Source of the DNA: Anditalea sp035461405
GTDB lineage: Bacteria; Bacteroidota; Bacteroidia; Cytophagales; Cyclobacteriaceae
Length of the DNA stretch: 8,739 nucleotides
Reading direction: 5' to 3'
NCBI GenBank assembly: GCA_035461405.1
Contig: DATHVH010000334.1
Coordinates: forward strand, 1 to 8,739
The notes under the pieces: model-generated
The model's database searches: none
What the model was told of the DNA's origin: nothing
The model's input: the letters and a program-made list of their open reading frames with translations, nothing else
Position numbers and translations under genes: made by a program
Shown here: in pieces, positions 1 to 6,364 of the stretch
Layout of the letters: each line of letters begins with the position of its first letter
Numbering within the stretch: position 1 is the stretch's first letter

Positions 1-1
1 T

Positions 2-595
2 GAAGATGTAGTAAAAGGAGTAGAGGTTATTATTTTTTCTATCCCTTTCAATGCTTATAAAGACCTGCCGAAGAATCTGCTTCAGGACGTACCCCAGGAG
101 GTCATCATTATGGATACATCTAATTATTATCCTTTTCGCGATGGCGAGCTATTAGGCCTCGAAGGCAAGACAGAAAGTGAATACATATCTGAAACACTGG
201 GAAGATCTGTAATAAAGGTATTCAACAATATCATGGAATACACCTTGAAACATAAAGGGAAAGCTGCCGGTGAGGAAGGAAGAATAGCTATTTCAATAGC
301 GGGTGATAACGAGGCACATAAAAAAGTAGCCGCCGAACTGGTAGACCAGACAGGGTTTGATTCTGTGGACGGGGGAAGCCTTGCCGATTCATGGAGACAA
401 GAACCGGGGACTCCTGCCTATTGTACAGAACTAGATGCTGCAGCATTAAATAAAGCGCTTGCTGCAGCCGAAAAGGGAAAAGCCCCTGCCGTAAGGGATG
501 CTATAATGGACAAAATCCAGGATTTAAAGACCTTTCCATCTAACGAAGAACTGGTTGATATAAATCGGTCCGCCGCAGCAGGAAATCTTAATTAG
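2..595 (+). CDS. NADPH-dependent F420 reductase-like (NADP oxidoreductase) protein, 5'-truncated by window
   Basis: The frame is open from base 2, so the ATG at 110 is internal and the gene starts left of the window; 197 codons are visible. Residues just inside the edge (VEVIIFSIPF) look like a Rossmann beta-strand. They are followed by DTSNYYPFRDGEL, the VIKVFNNI segment (compare KAFNN in the family) and AGDNEAHKK...LVDQTGFDSVDGGSLADSWRQ. This order is typical of the F420_oxidored/NADP-oxidoreductase family, cytoplasmic dinucleotide-binding proteins. The N-terminal GxGxxG nucleotide loop must lie outside the window and cannot be checked. Most Bacteroidota lack coenzyme F420, so the true substrate is probably another hydride acceptor (inference). 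The C-terminus looks complete, and a hairpin terminator follows 22 bp after the stop, so the gene probably ends its transcription unit. Family confidence is good; substrate is unknown. Confidence 0.
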   Translation, partial: EDVVKGVEVIIFSIPFNAYKDLPKNLLQDVPQEVIIMDTSNYYPFRDGELLGLEGKTESEYISETLGRSVIKVFNNIMEYTLKHKGKAAGEEGRIAISIAGDNEAHKKVAAELVDQTGFDSVDGGSLADSWRQEPGTPAYCTELDAAALNKALAAAEKGKAPAVRDAIMDKIQDLKTFPSNEELVDINRSAAAGNLN

Positions 596-617
596 GTTTA
601 ATTCGATTAAATGACCT

Positions 618-672
618 AAGGGCTGCTATTAGCATTACAGTGACAATCACTTTTGCTGGTAGTAGCCCTTTT
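618..672 (+). terminator. Nested hairpin, probable rho-independent terminator
   Basis: The arms 618-633 and 655-670 pair over 16 positions, three of them G-U. The 21-nt loop holds its own perfect 5-bp hairpin (AGTGA 639-643, TCACT 647-651, loop CAA). A short T run (669-672) follows the outer stem. It lies 22 bp after the stop of the oxidoreductase gene, as expected for a terminator. The short T run and the stem-in-stem shape are somewhat atypical. Confidence 0.
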
Positions 673-816
673 ACATATATGCTTTTAAGGTATGGTTTTA
701 ATAAAATCAGATGGAAATATTCTTTTCTAAATGTCCCTTCATGTCTTCATGGTTTTTCTTTTTCACCGTTAAGGAATTAAGAAAATTAAGGTTTGGTATT
801 AAGGCTAAAAAAACTG

Positions 817-848
817 TTTGTTTTTCCACATAAACTGTACTATTATTG
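817..848 (+). promoter_or_regulatory. Possible Bacteroidota-type promoter (-33/-7) for the small lipoprotein gene
   Basis: TTTG (817-820), a 20-nt spacer and TATTATTG (841-848) resemble the Bacteroidota TTTG-N19-21-TAnnTTTG promoter, with one mismatch in the -7 box. Transcription would start within a few bases of the ATG at 855, giving a leaderless or nearly leaderless message. The motif is short and the region AT-rich, so a chance match is possible. Confidence 0.
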
Positions 849-854
849 CCGTTG

Positions 855-1157
855 ATGAAAAAATTTTTATATGTATTGCCCTTGGCCCTATTGTTTTCCT
901 GTATGGGCATGTTGACTGTGGTGGCCGAACTTGGTATGACCGAGGAGGAGTTCAAAAAGAAAAACATGGGCTATGATCTTGTGGAACTTTGGGGTGACGT
1001 CAAAGTCTTTAGGGTGCAGCACCATCCCACGGATTTTCCCAAGTATGTCTATTTCGAAAACGGCAAACTTGTTCGCATGGATGAGGGGCAGATGAGGTAT
1101 GGAGGCATACTTTACCCTGATTTTGAATGGGAAGCGCCGATAGATCCAGAACTTTAA
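855..1157 (+). CDS. Small putative lipoprotein, possibly SmpA/BamE-like in pattern
   Basis: This encodes 100 residues. I chose the ATG at 855 because it gives a compact signal peptide (MKKFLYVLPLALLFSC); the in-frame TTG at 846 would only add three residues. C16 follows LFS, a lipobox common in Bacteroidota, so the product is probably lipidated and envelope-associated. The segment after the cysteine stays hydrophobic (MGMLTVVA), so ordinary signal-peptidase cleavage or a membrane anchor is also possible. The mature part reads GMTEEEFKKK, then GDVKVFRV, then YVYFENGKLVRMDEG. This 'GMT-EEF ... FENGKL' pattern recalls small SmpA/OmlA (BamE-like) domains, but the resemblance is weak and I do not assign that function. 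There is no Shine-Dalgarno sequence. The gene stands alone between a terminator and a long AT-rich gap. Confidence 0.
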   Translation: MKKFLYVLPLALLFSCMGMLTVVAELGMTEEEFKKKNMGYDLVELWGDVKVFRVQHHPTDFPKYVYFENGKLVRMDEGQMRYGGILYPDFEWEAPIDPEL

Positions 1158-1279
1158 AAAATGTCAAATTTGATAATAATTTATTATAGGTTCTATTTAC
1201 CAATCGGACTCAATTCCAAAATTTGATTTTAATATTTTTGTTTAAAATTATAATAGGTGAGATGTCTTATACCAAAGAG

Positions 1280-1294
1280 GTTTAGAGTCTAAAC
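1280..1294. repeat. Perfect 15-bp palindrome, operator-like
   Basis: GTTTAGA and TCTAAAC flank a single central G with no mismatch. The odd-length dyad would suit a dimeric DNA-binding protein better than an RNA hairpin, since there is no room for a loop. It lies between two convergent genes rather than in front of a start codon, so its role is unclear. The AT-rich context raises the chance of coincidence. Confidence 0.
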
Positions 1295-1426
1295 ATTTAG
1301 CCACAGATTATAAACTGCAATATGTGTTACGCCTAAATATGCCAGCATAATATCTTGGTGATGTAGAATAGCATTATGATTTCATAGCTTTACTTTTTTA
1401 ATTCTAAACTATAAAAAAACTGAACT

Positions 1427-1453
1427 AAAGAAAATACGGTTTATCGAATAAAC
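1427..1453 (-). terminator. Weak hairpin, possible terminator of the Lgt-like gene
   Basis: On the minus strand, GTTTAT and ATAAAC (1453-1439) form a 6-bp stem with a 3-nt loop 24 bp past the stop of the Lgt-like gene. A T-rich stretch (TATTTTCTTT) follows shortly after. The stem is short and AT-rich, so this is only a candidate. Confidence 0.
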
Positions 1454-1476
1454 AAAGTTTTCTCTATTTCGAAAGA

Positions 1477-3318
1477 TTATTTATGGTTAAACCTATATTG
1501 GAGGCCGAAGAGGAATTGTCTATTCCTATTATCATATACATTCGACCTTCCCCAAACGTATGATCCTGCAAAAAGAAAATTTTGATGCGGTAAGATTTCA
1601 GCTTGGATAAAAGTACCAAAAGGGCTGCTTCCCACTCTGAATCTATTGCCATCAGGAAGCCCAAACCCACTACCTACGGCCATTTCATACCGCATCCCAG
1701 GAAATGGGGAAGGGAAGGCATTTGCTAATCCACCATCTATAAAGAATATCCTTTCAGGGCCAATTCTTCCATAGAGGGAAGGATAGATATTACTTTTTAC
1801 AGTCGACGTGGTAATAGCGCTTCCATCTGTAATCTCAATATAAGGATCTGCCCAATACATTTGTCCTAAATATACGCCTGCTCCAACTCCAAACCACTTT
1901 TCTTGGTATCGTACATAAGGATAAATTGAATATAGTTGGTGATTGTTAGTGATGGTATTGTCCAAGCTTTTTTCTCTGTATTTTCCGCTCATTATGTCTG
2001 CACCATAAGTCAGTTCTCCTTTTTTCTTGAATTTTGTTCTAGAATATCCTGCTGCAAGATTCCAATAAACATTCTCAAAGTCTTCATAATCTCCTATGTC
2101 TGTACAGCCGTCCCCTTGATTCATTGTCCCTCGTACACTTGTAAAATATTTGCCTGCAGAGAACCCTGTCCTGAAGGTGTCAAATGATTTATGATGGGTG
2201 GAATCAGGTGATTCATTTTCGTTTAATTTCCATGTTTGGCTCATCAAAAATACAGGAATTATCATCAGTGATATGGTTAACCATTTATACTGTGGATAGG
2301 CACTTGTCTGAAATAAATGGACTAGGGCCATAATTATGGCAGGAAAAAGTATGATGTTTAATACCAACAACTCAACGGGTAAAAACCAGTTTCTAAGTGA
2401 CCACGTGATCACAACAGATACCAATAATAAACCCACAAGACGTGCTGGATAAACTGTTGAAGGAGAGGGTTTTTTAATTTTAAATGTGCTTCTTTTTTCA
2501 TTGTAAATTAGGAAACAAAAGGCTATCAAAGCTGTAAATAATAATAGCCACTGCATTACCTTTATTCCCCCTATGAGGTTTCCTCCCATAGCGTGTGCAT
2601 TGGGGTCCCTAATAAATTCTAGGAAAAACCTGAAAATAACCGATAACCCTATAGATAAGCTCAGGAAACTTCCTGCTGCCCGGAGCTTTTTGCGGTATTG
2701 ACATAAGATGACCACTACCATGATACCATTGAGAACCTCATACAATTGAAAAGGGTGTACTGGAAGCGAGTACAGATTGAATGCCTCAATCACACCTGTC
2801 TGGTATTGATGGAAATGAGGTAAAGTGCCATATCCGTAACTCACCCCTATGGGTAAATCAGTAGGTAATCCATAGCAACATCCCAAAAGGAAACAACCCA
2901 TACGCTGGACAGCTAAGGATATCGGCAGAACATAGGCAAAGGCATCCAGTGTTTTTAATGGTAGATTTAAAATCCTCATCAATAATAAAACTGCAATTGT
3001 CCCTAAGAACACACCTCCTAAAACTACTTTGGAAGAGGTAGGAATCAATTCAAAATTATGTAAAACATATTGCCAATCTGTTGTTGAGTATGAAATTACC
3101 TTAGAGCCGATGATGAAAAAAATCCTGGTAAAAGCCAATACTATTATCCAAGTGAATAAATGAAATTTCCTCTTATATCCTTCACCGATAAGCCAGGCAG
3201 TTGCAAGTAAAAAAGCCAGAAAATAAAACAGATTATAATAGAACCCTCCCTTTGAAGTGGTGATCAAAATGGGCTCAGACCATGAAAATAAATCATTAAA
3301 TGATTCAAAAGTATCCAT
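1477..3318 (-). CDS. Lgt-like membrane protein fused to a C-terminal beta-barrel-like domain
   Basis: This encodes 613 residues. Residues 1 to about 275 resemble prolipoprotein diacylglyceryl transferase (Lgt), which moves diacylglycerol from phosphatidylglycerol to lipobox cysteines in the inner membrane. The landmarks are GGVFLG (101-106), the signature QRMGCFLLGCCYG (138-150), VHPFQLYE (187-194) and RFFLEFIRDPN (230-240). Hydrophobic segments lie near 27-45, 53-72, 96-116, 121-137, 190-207, 215-234 and 252-272. Three more (about 290-308, 311-335, 346-361) extend beyond a normal Lgt of roughly 260-300 residues. From about 380 to 613 the protein changes to alternating aromatic/Gly beta-strand sequence (GVGAGVYLGQMYW, FLFAGSYVWG) and ends LQYRFNHK, like a final outer-membrane strand. 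The signature has Cys where canonical Lgt has Asn and Glu, so normal transferase activity is doubtful. It is divergent from the sigma54 activator gene. The frame is uninterrupted, so this is a real fusion unless the assembly is wrong. Confidence 0.
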   Translation of the reverse strand: MDTFESFNDLFSWSEPILITTSKGGFYYNLFYFLAFLLATAWLIGEGYKRKFHLFTWIIVLAFTRIFFIIGSKVISYSTTDWQYVLHNFELIPTSSKVVLGGVFLGTIAVLLLMRILNLPLKTLDAFAYVLPISLAVQRMGCFLLGCCYGLPTDLPIGVSYGYGTLPHFHQYQTGVIEAFNLYSLPVHPFQLYEVLNGIMVVVILCQYRKKLRAAGSFLSLSIGLSVIFRFFLEFIRDPNAHAMGGNLIGGIKVMQWLLLFTALIAFCFLIYNEKRSTFKIKKPSPSTVYPARLVGLLLVSVVITWSLRNWFLPVELLVLNIILFPAIIMALVHLFQTSAYPQYKWLTISLMIIPVFLMSQTWKLNENESPDSTHHKSFDTFRTGFSAGKYFTSVRGTMNQGDGCTDIGDYEDFENVYWNLAAGYSRTKFKKKGELTYGADIMSGKYREKSLDNTITNNHQLYSIYPYVRYQEKWFGVGAGVYLGQMYWADPYIEITDGSAITTSTVKSNIYPSLYGRIGPERIFFIDGGLANAFPSPFPGMRYEMAVGSGFGLPDGNRFRVGSSPFGTFIQAEILPHQNFLFAGSYVWGRSNVYDNRNRQFLFGLQYRFNHK

Positions 3319-3395
3319 GAATATAAGATTTAAAAAACTAATGAAATTTAAAGAAAATATTCAACAAAAACTATTGATAATGAAGGGGATATGGT

Positions 3396-3422
3396 TTTGA
3401 TCGCAGAATTAAATTATCTTTG
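3396..3422 (+). promoter_or_regulatory. Candidate vegetative promoter of the sigma54 activator gene
   Basis: TATCTTTG (3415-3422) matches the Bacteroidota -7 consensus TAnnTTTG exactly. A TTTG (3396-3399) lies 15 nt upstream, shorter than the usual 19-21. The -7 box is persuasive; the -33 box is suboptimal. Transcription would start near 3428, leaving a leader of about 90-120 nt that includes the 3484-3513 hairpin. Confidence 0.
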
Positions 3423-3483
3423 GAAAAGCTTGTGAAGCTTATATATGTTATAGGAAATAGTGTCCTTTTTAGACTGGATATTT

Positions 3484-3517
3484 GACCCCTTAATTTCTGA
3501 ATATTAAGAGGTCTTTT
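3484..3517 (+). promoter_or_regulatory. Leader hairpin with T run before the activator start
   Basis: Arms GACCCCTTAAT (3484-3494) and ATTAAGAGGTC (3503-3513) pair at 10 of 11 positions with an 8-nt loop, followed by TTTT (3514-3517). The right arm contains AAGAGGT, the only Shine-Dalgarno-like sequence here, 9 nt before the GTG at 3521. It could be an attenuator, a fold that hides the ribosome binding site, or a dyad bound by a protein; the sequence does not decide. Confidence 0.
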
Positions 3518-3547
3518 CCTGTGGAAATATTTCTAAAATTCTTAATC

Positions 3548-5443
3548 ATGGCTGGTTACAATCATACCGAAAACACTAACCGTCTGATCAGGTATATAGT
3601 GGAGCAAACCTACCATGAATTTGGATTGCAATATTTTCAATCTTTAGTCAGGCACCTGGCTGAAGCGCTGCAGGTACAGGGTGTGTGGGTGACGGAATTT
3701 CTTGCTGAGGAGAATAAGCTAAGGTCCCTAGCATTTTGGTTGAAGGACAGTTACGTGGATCATTACGAATATGATCTCATTAATACTCCCTGTGAACAGG
3801 TGGTCAATACCAAAACTTGCCTATTGGTCACAGATAAAGTGGTGGAACTCTTCCCCGGAGATCCAGATCTTAAGCCCCTGAATGCCGTAAGCTATATGGG
3901 TTATCCACTTTTTGATAAAAAGGAAAATGTAGTGGGTCACTTGGCTGTTCTTCATGATGCGCCATTCCACCCCGATAGAGAGCAGGAAGCAATTTGTGAC
4001 TTATTTGTCCAACGAGCCAATGCAGAATTTTTACGATTAAAGATAGAGGAACAACTCCTCGAAAAACAACATAAATTATCGGCATTGATAAACGGTATGA
4101 ATGATGCCATAGTTGAAATTGATAGCTACGGCTTTATAACGCTGGCAAATCCTATGGCTGAGCATTTATTCGGTCTTTCTGTAGAAGAACTTATGGGAAC
4201 ACTTGTATTCAGTTTGCTGGATAATTCTAGTGCCGATAGGCTAAAAGAAGCTTTAAAGAAAGTAAGAGTTGATGGAAATGTTCCATGCTTTGACTCTATT
4301 ATAGAAGAATTTCAGTGCATCCATATGGGAGGCGATACTATTCCTGCACAGGTTTCTTTATCATGTTATAAAGTAAAAGACACCACTTATCTAACTTTGT
4401 TTTTAAAGGATATCAAAGATTTAAGACATGCCCAACAAAGAATAGAGATCATGGAGGAAAAATCACCGCCGATTTCTTCCGGTATTGTTTCAGAAAGCAA
4501 AACTATTAAATCGGTAATGGAAGATCTTATTGCTGCTGCCAGAAGCAACAGTACGGTTTTACTTTTAGGGGAATCTGGCACCGGAAAGGAGATCTTTGCT
4601 AAATTTACCCACGAAAATAGTTTGAGAAAGGATAAACCTCTGATCAAGGTCAACTGTGCAGCTATTCCTTCCAACCTTATAGAAAGTGAATTTTTTGGAC
4701 ATGAAAAAGGATCATTTACCGGTGCGGTATCCAGACGAGAAGGGAGGTTTGCACTCGCAGATGGTGGAACAATTTTTTTGGATGAAGTAGGTGAACTACC
4801 TATTGAAATGCAGCCTAAATTACTACGTGTTCTTCAGGAAGGGGAGTTTGAACCAGTGGGAGGGGAGAGGACCCGAAAAGTAGATGCAAGGATCATCGCA
4901 GCCACAAATAGGAATCTGCCTGAAATGATAAAATCAGGGAACTTCAGGGAAGATTTATATTACCGACTTAATGTTATTCCAATCCATTTGCCACCTCTGA
5001 GAGAAAGGGTTGAAGATATTCCTATCCTTGCCATTCTATTTATTGAAAAATACAGTCGGAATATTGGAAAGCAGGTCCAGCCCATTTCTCCTTCACAATT
5101 GCAACTGATGCAAAATTATTCCTGGCCCGGCAATATTCGCGAACTTGAGCATGTGATAGAAAGAGCAGTTATCTTTTCTAAAAATGGCCACTTGGATATC
5201 TTTCGTTTTTTGCCAAAGGATGGTGTACAAGGATTAAGTAAATCATCAAATTCCTGCCAATCAGAGGATGAAGTTCTTACCCAAACCGAATTGGACATTT
5301 TAGAAAAGGATAATATTTTAAAGGCATTACGGCGCAGTTCCTGGAAAATAGCGGGTAACTCTGGTGCTGCCAGTATTCTGGGCATTCCGCCTTCCACTTT
5401 GACCTCAAAAATTAAATCCTTTGGGATAACTAAAGACCTTTAA
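3548..5443 (+). CDS. Sigma54-dependent transcriptional activator (GAF-PAS-AAA+-Fis HTH)
   Basis: This is a bacterial enhancer-binding protein that uses ATP to open promoters held by sigma54 RNA polymerase. From the ATG at 3548 (631 residues) it has a GAF-like sensor (about 11-161), a PAS domain (about 173-291: INGMNDAIVEIDSYGFITLANPMAE and onward), an AAA+ domain (about 311-546) and a Fis-type helix-turn-helix (about 583-627). Visible motifs are Walker A GESGTGKE (341-348), the sigma54-contact loop GSFTGA (388-393, Ser in place of the usual Ala), Walker B GGTIFLDEV (406-414) and WPGNIREL (526-533). There is no receiver domain, so activation is probably by a ligand or redox signal, as in FhlA/NorR-type proteins (inference). 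A GTG at 3521 preceded by AAGAGGT would add nine mostly hydrophobic residues; I prefer the ATG, but the choice is open. Its likely target promoter starts just beyond its stop codon. Confidence 0.
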   Translation: MAGYNHTENTNRLIRYIVEQTYHEFGLQYFQSLVRHLAEALQVQGVWVTEFLAEENKLRSLAFWLKDSYVDHYEYDLINTPCEQVVNTKTCLLVTDKVVELFPGDPDLKPLNAVSYMGYPLFDKKENVVGHLAVLHDAPFHPDREQEAICDLFVQRANAEFLRLKIEEQLLEKQHKLSALINGMNDAIVEIDSYGFITLANPMAEHLFGLSVEELMGTLVFSLLDNSSADRLKEALKKVRVDGNVPCFDSIIEEFQCIHMGGDTIPAQVSLSCYKVKDTTYLTLFLKDIKDLRHAQQRIEIMEEKSPPISSGIVSESKTIKSVMEDLIAAARSNSTVLLLGESGTGKEIFAKFTHENSLRKDKPLIKVNCAAIPSNLIESEFFGHEKGSFTGAVSRREGRFALADGGTIFLDEVGELPIEMQPKLLRVLQEGEFEPVGGERTRKVDARIIAATNRNLPEMIKSGNFREDLYYRLNVIPIHLPPLRERVEDIPILAILFIEKYSRNIGKQVQPISPSQLQLMQNYSWPGNIRELEHVIERAVIFSKNGHLDIFRFLPKDGVQGLSKSSNSCQSEDEVLTQTELDILEKDNILKALRRSSWKIAGNSGAASILGIPPSTLTSKIKSFGITKDL

Positions 5444-5447
5444 TAGT

Positions 5448-5499
5448 CACGGAATTTCGTGTTTACGGTCTCGATATTTCGTTACTCTCGATATTTCGT
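5448..5499 (+). promoter_or_regulatory. Three CG-n6-CG motifs, probable upstream activating sites for the sigma54 activator
   Basis: Three related copies are present: CGGAATTTCG (5450-5459, inside the near-palindrome CACGGAATTTCGTG), CGATATTTCG (5472-5481) and CGATATTTCG (5489-5498). The last two share a perfect 14-bp direct repeat, TCTCGATATTTCGT, with a 17-bp period. Relative to a start near 5573 they sit at roughly -124 to -75, the usual range for enhancer-binding-protein sites. Binding by the neighbouring activator is inferred from position. Confidence 0.
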
Positions 5500-5546
5500 A
5501 AGTTATGAATTGCGGTTTAGGCACTCCAATCGCTATTTTTTGACAA

Positions 5547-5562
5547 TGGCATATCTCTGGCA
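5547..5562 (+). promoter_or_regulatory. Sigma54 (-24/-12) promoter of the OsmC pair
   Basis: TGGCATATCTCTGGCA matches the sigma54 consensus TGGCACG-N4-TTGCA. The invariant GG (5548-5549) and GC (5560-5561) are separated by exactly 10 bp, with one substitution in the -12 TTGC box (TGGC). It is 36 bp before the ATG at 5599, so transcription would begin near 5573. It is the only sigma54-like promoter I find in intergenic DNA of this window. Confidence 0.
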
Positions 5563-5598
5563 AATACTGGGGTATGTTACACTTTAAATTATACCAAG

Positions 5599-6306
5599 AT
5601 GAAAAATCAATCAAAAATCCCAGCAAAGAAAACACTAATTGCCGCAGTTTTACTAATGTTTATGATGATCAACATTGCCATAGCATACAATCCCTTTGCA
5701 AGTGTTAAGGTAGTAGATCATCTAGCTGAAACCTATTATGATATTTCGGAAAATGTAAGTTCTAGGATTAACGGCTTTTCCCTGGATGAGATCGGGGGAA
5801 CAGTCAAAGCTATAACTGAAAATCCGGAAATAGCCAAGTTTGAATTCCGTGTAAAGAACAAATGGATAAAGGGTGGTCATAACCGGAGCAGGATACAGGG
5901 ATTCTATGGGGGAGGACAGGAAGACAGCTCGCGTAAAAAACCTTTTATTTACGATAACAGCGAACCTCCGATTTTACTTGGCAATAATGAAGGTGCAAAT
6001 CCTGTAGAATATATCCTCCATGGGCTTGCTGGTTGCATGACTACAACTATGGTGCTCCATGCAGCAGCTAATGGAATACAACTGAAGAGTGTGGAATCCA
6101 GCTTAGAGGGAGATCTAGATGTGATGGGATTTCTTGGCCTTAATGATAAGGTACGTAACGGATATCAGCAAATCAGAGTAAAATTCAATATTGAGGGAGA
6201 TCTTACCCAAGAGCAGAAGGAGAAACTTGAATCTTTTGTAAGAAAGTCCCCTGTCTTTGATATTGTTACTAATGAGGTACCAGTGCTTGTAAGTCTAGAA
6301 TATTAG
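5599..6306 (+). CDS. Exported OsmC-family protein with a single cysteine
   Basis: This encodes 235 residues. The N-terminus is a classic Sec signal: basic MKNQSKIPAKK, hydrophobic 12-29, and an A-I-A site before Y30, so the product is probably periplasmic, or membrane-anchored if uncleaved. After a linker (30-56) comes an OsmC-like domain (about 58-235) with EPPILLG (122-128), HGLAGCMTTT (141-150) and SPVFDIVTNEVPV (217-229). OsmC/Ohr proteins reduce peroxides with two cysteines in the cytoplasm. Here C146 is the only cysteine in the protein, and the position of the second catalytic cysteine is missing, as I recall for part of the OsmC-like subfamily. Thiol peroxidase activity is therefore uncertain. 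It is the first gene after the sigma54 promoter and shares roughly 60% identity by eye with the next gene, so the pair arose by duplication followed by gain or loss of the export signal. Confidence 0.
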   Translation: MKNQSKIPAKKTLIAAVLLMFMMINIAIAYNPFASVKVVDHLAETYYDISENVSSRINGFSLDEIGGTVKAITENPEIAKFEFRVKNKWIKGGHNRSRIQGFYGGGQEDSSRKKPFIYDNSEPPILLGNNEGANPVEYILHGLAGCMTTTMVLHAAANGIQLKSVESSLEGDLDVMGFLGLNDKVRNGYQQIRVKFNIEGDLTQEQKEKLESFVRKSPVFDIVTNEVPVLVSLEY

Positions 6307-6364
6307 AAGATTACTTTCTGTCATTATAAAACAAATTATAGAACAATACTTAATTCATAACGAA

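Larger units (their letters stand above)
1158..1476. other. AT-rich intergenic gap with small palindromes
   Basis: This 319-bp stretch between the end of the small lipoprotein gene and the end of the convergent Lgt-like gene shows no convincing gene. It contains a perfect 15-bp palindrome with 7-bp arms (GTTTAGA-G-TCTAAAC, 1280-1294), an AT-only one (ATAATAA-T-TTATTAT, 1173-1187), and a 6-bp inverted repeat with a 3-nt loop near the end of the Lgt-like gene. The longest frame of note, on the minus strand at 1289-1381, has only 30 codons. Confidence 0.
3319..3547. other. Divergent control region between Lgt-like fusion and sigma54 activator
   Basis: This region of about 230 bp must hold the promoters for both divergent genes. 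A TAnnTTTG box faces the activator, an AAGCTT-GTG-AAGCTT pair lies at 3426-3440, and a strong hairpin lies directly before the alternative GTG start of the activator. I find no clear -7 box facing the Lgt-like gene and no sigma54-type promoter on either strand. Confidence 0.

Noticed and set aside
110..112. ATG at 110 as start of the first gene
   Set aside because: The same frame is open to base 2 and encodes a typical family strand (VEVIIFSIPF) before this Met, so the gene begins outside the window.
707..967. Minus-strand frame of 86 codons overlapping the small lipoprotein start
   Set aside because: Its translation is low-complexity and it is antisense to the signal peptide of the plus-strand gene, which has a proper signal and charged mature region.
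1289..1381. Minus-strand 30-codon stretch in the 1158-1476 gap that reads like protein (segment HHQDIMLAYLGV)
   Set aside because: It is too short, stops close in on both sides, and I recognise no family. A relic of an inserted element cannot be excluded, but it is not supported.
1936..2187. Plus-strand open frame of 83 codons with a hydrophobic, cysteine-rich translation
   Set aside because: It is entirely antisense to the beta-domain of the Lgt-like fusion gene, which has consistent coding character on the minus strand.
3426..3440. AAGCTT-GTG-AAGCTT repeat as an operator
   Set aside because: AAGCTT is itself palindromic, so the apparent dyad is a 6-bp repeat counted twice; it is too short to support as a separate regulatory site.
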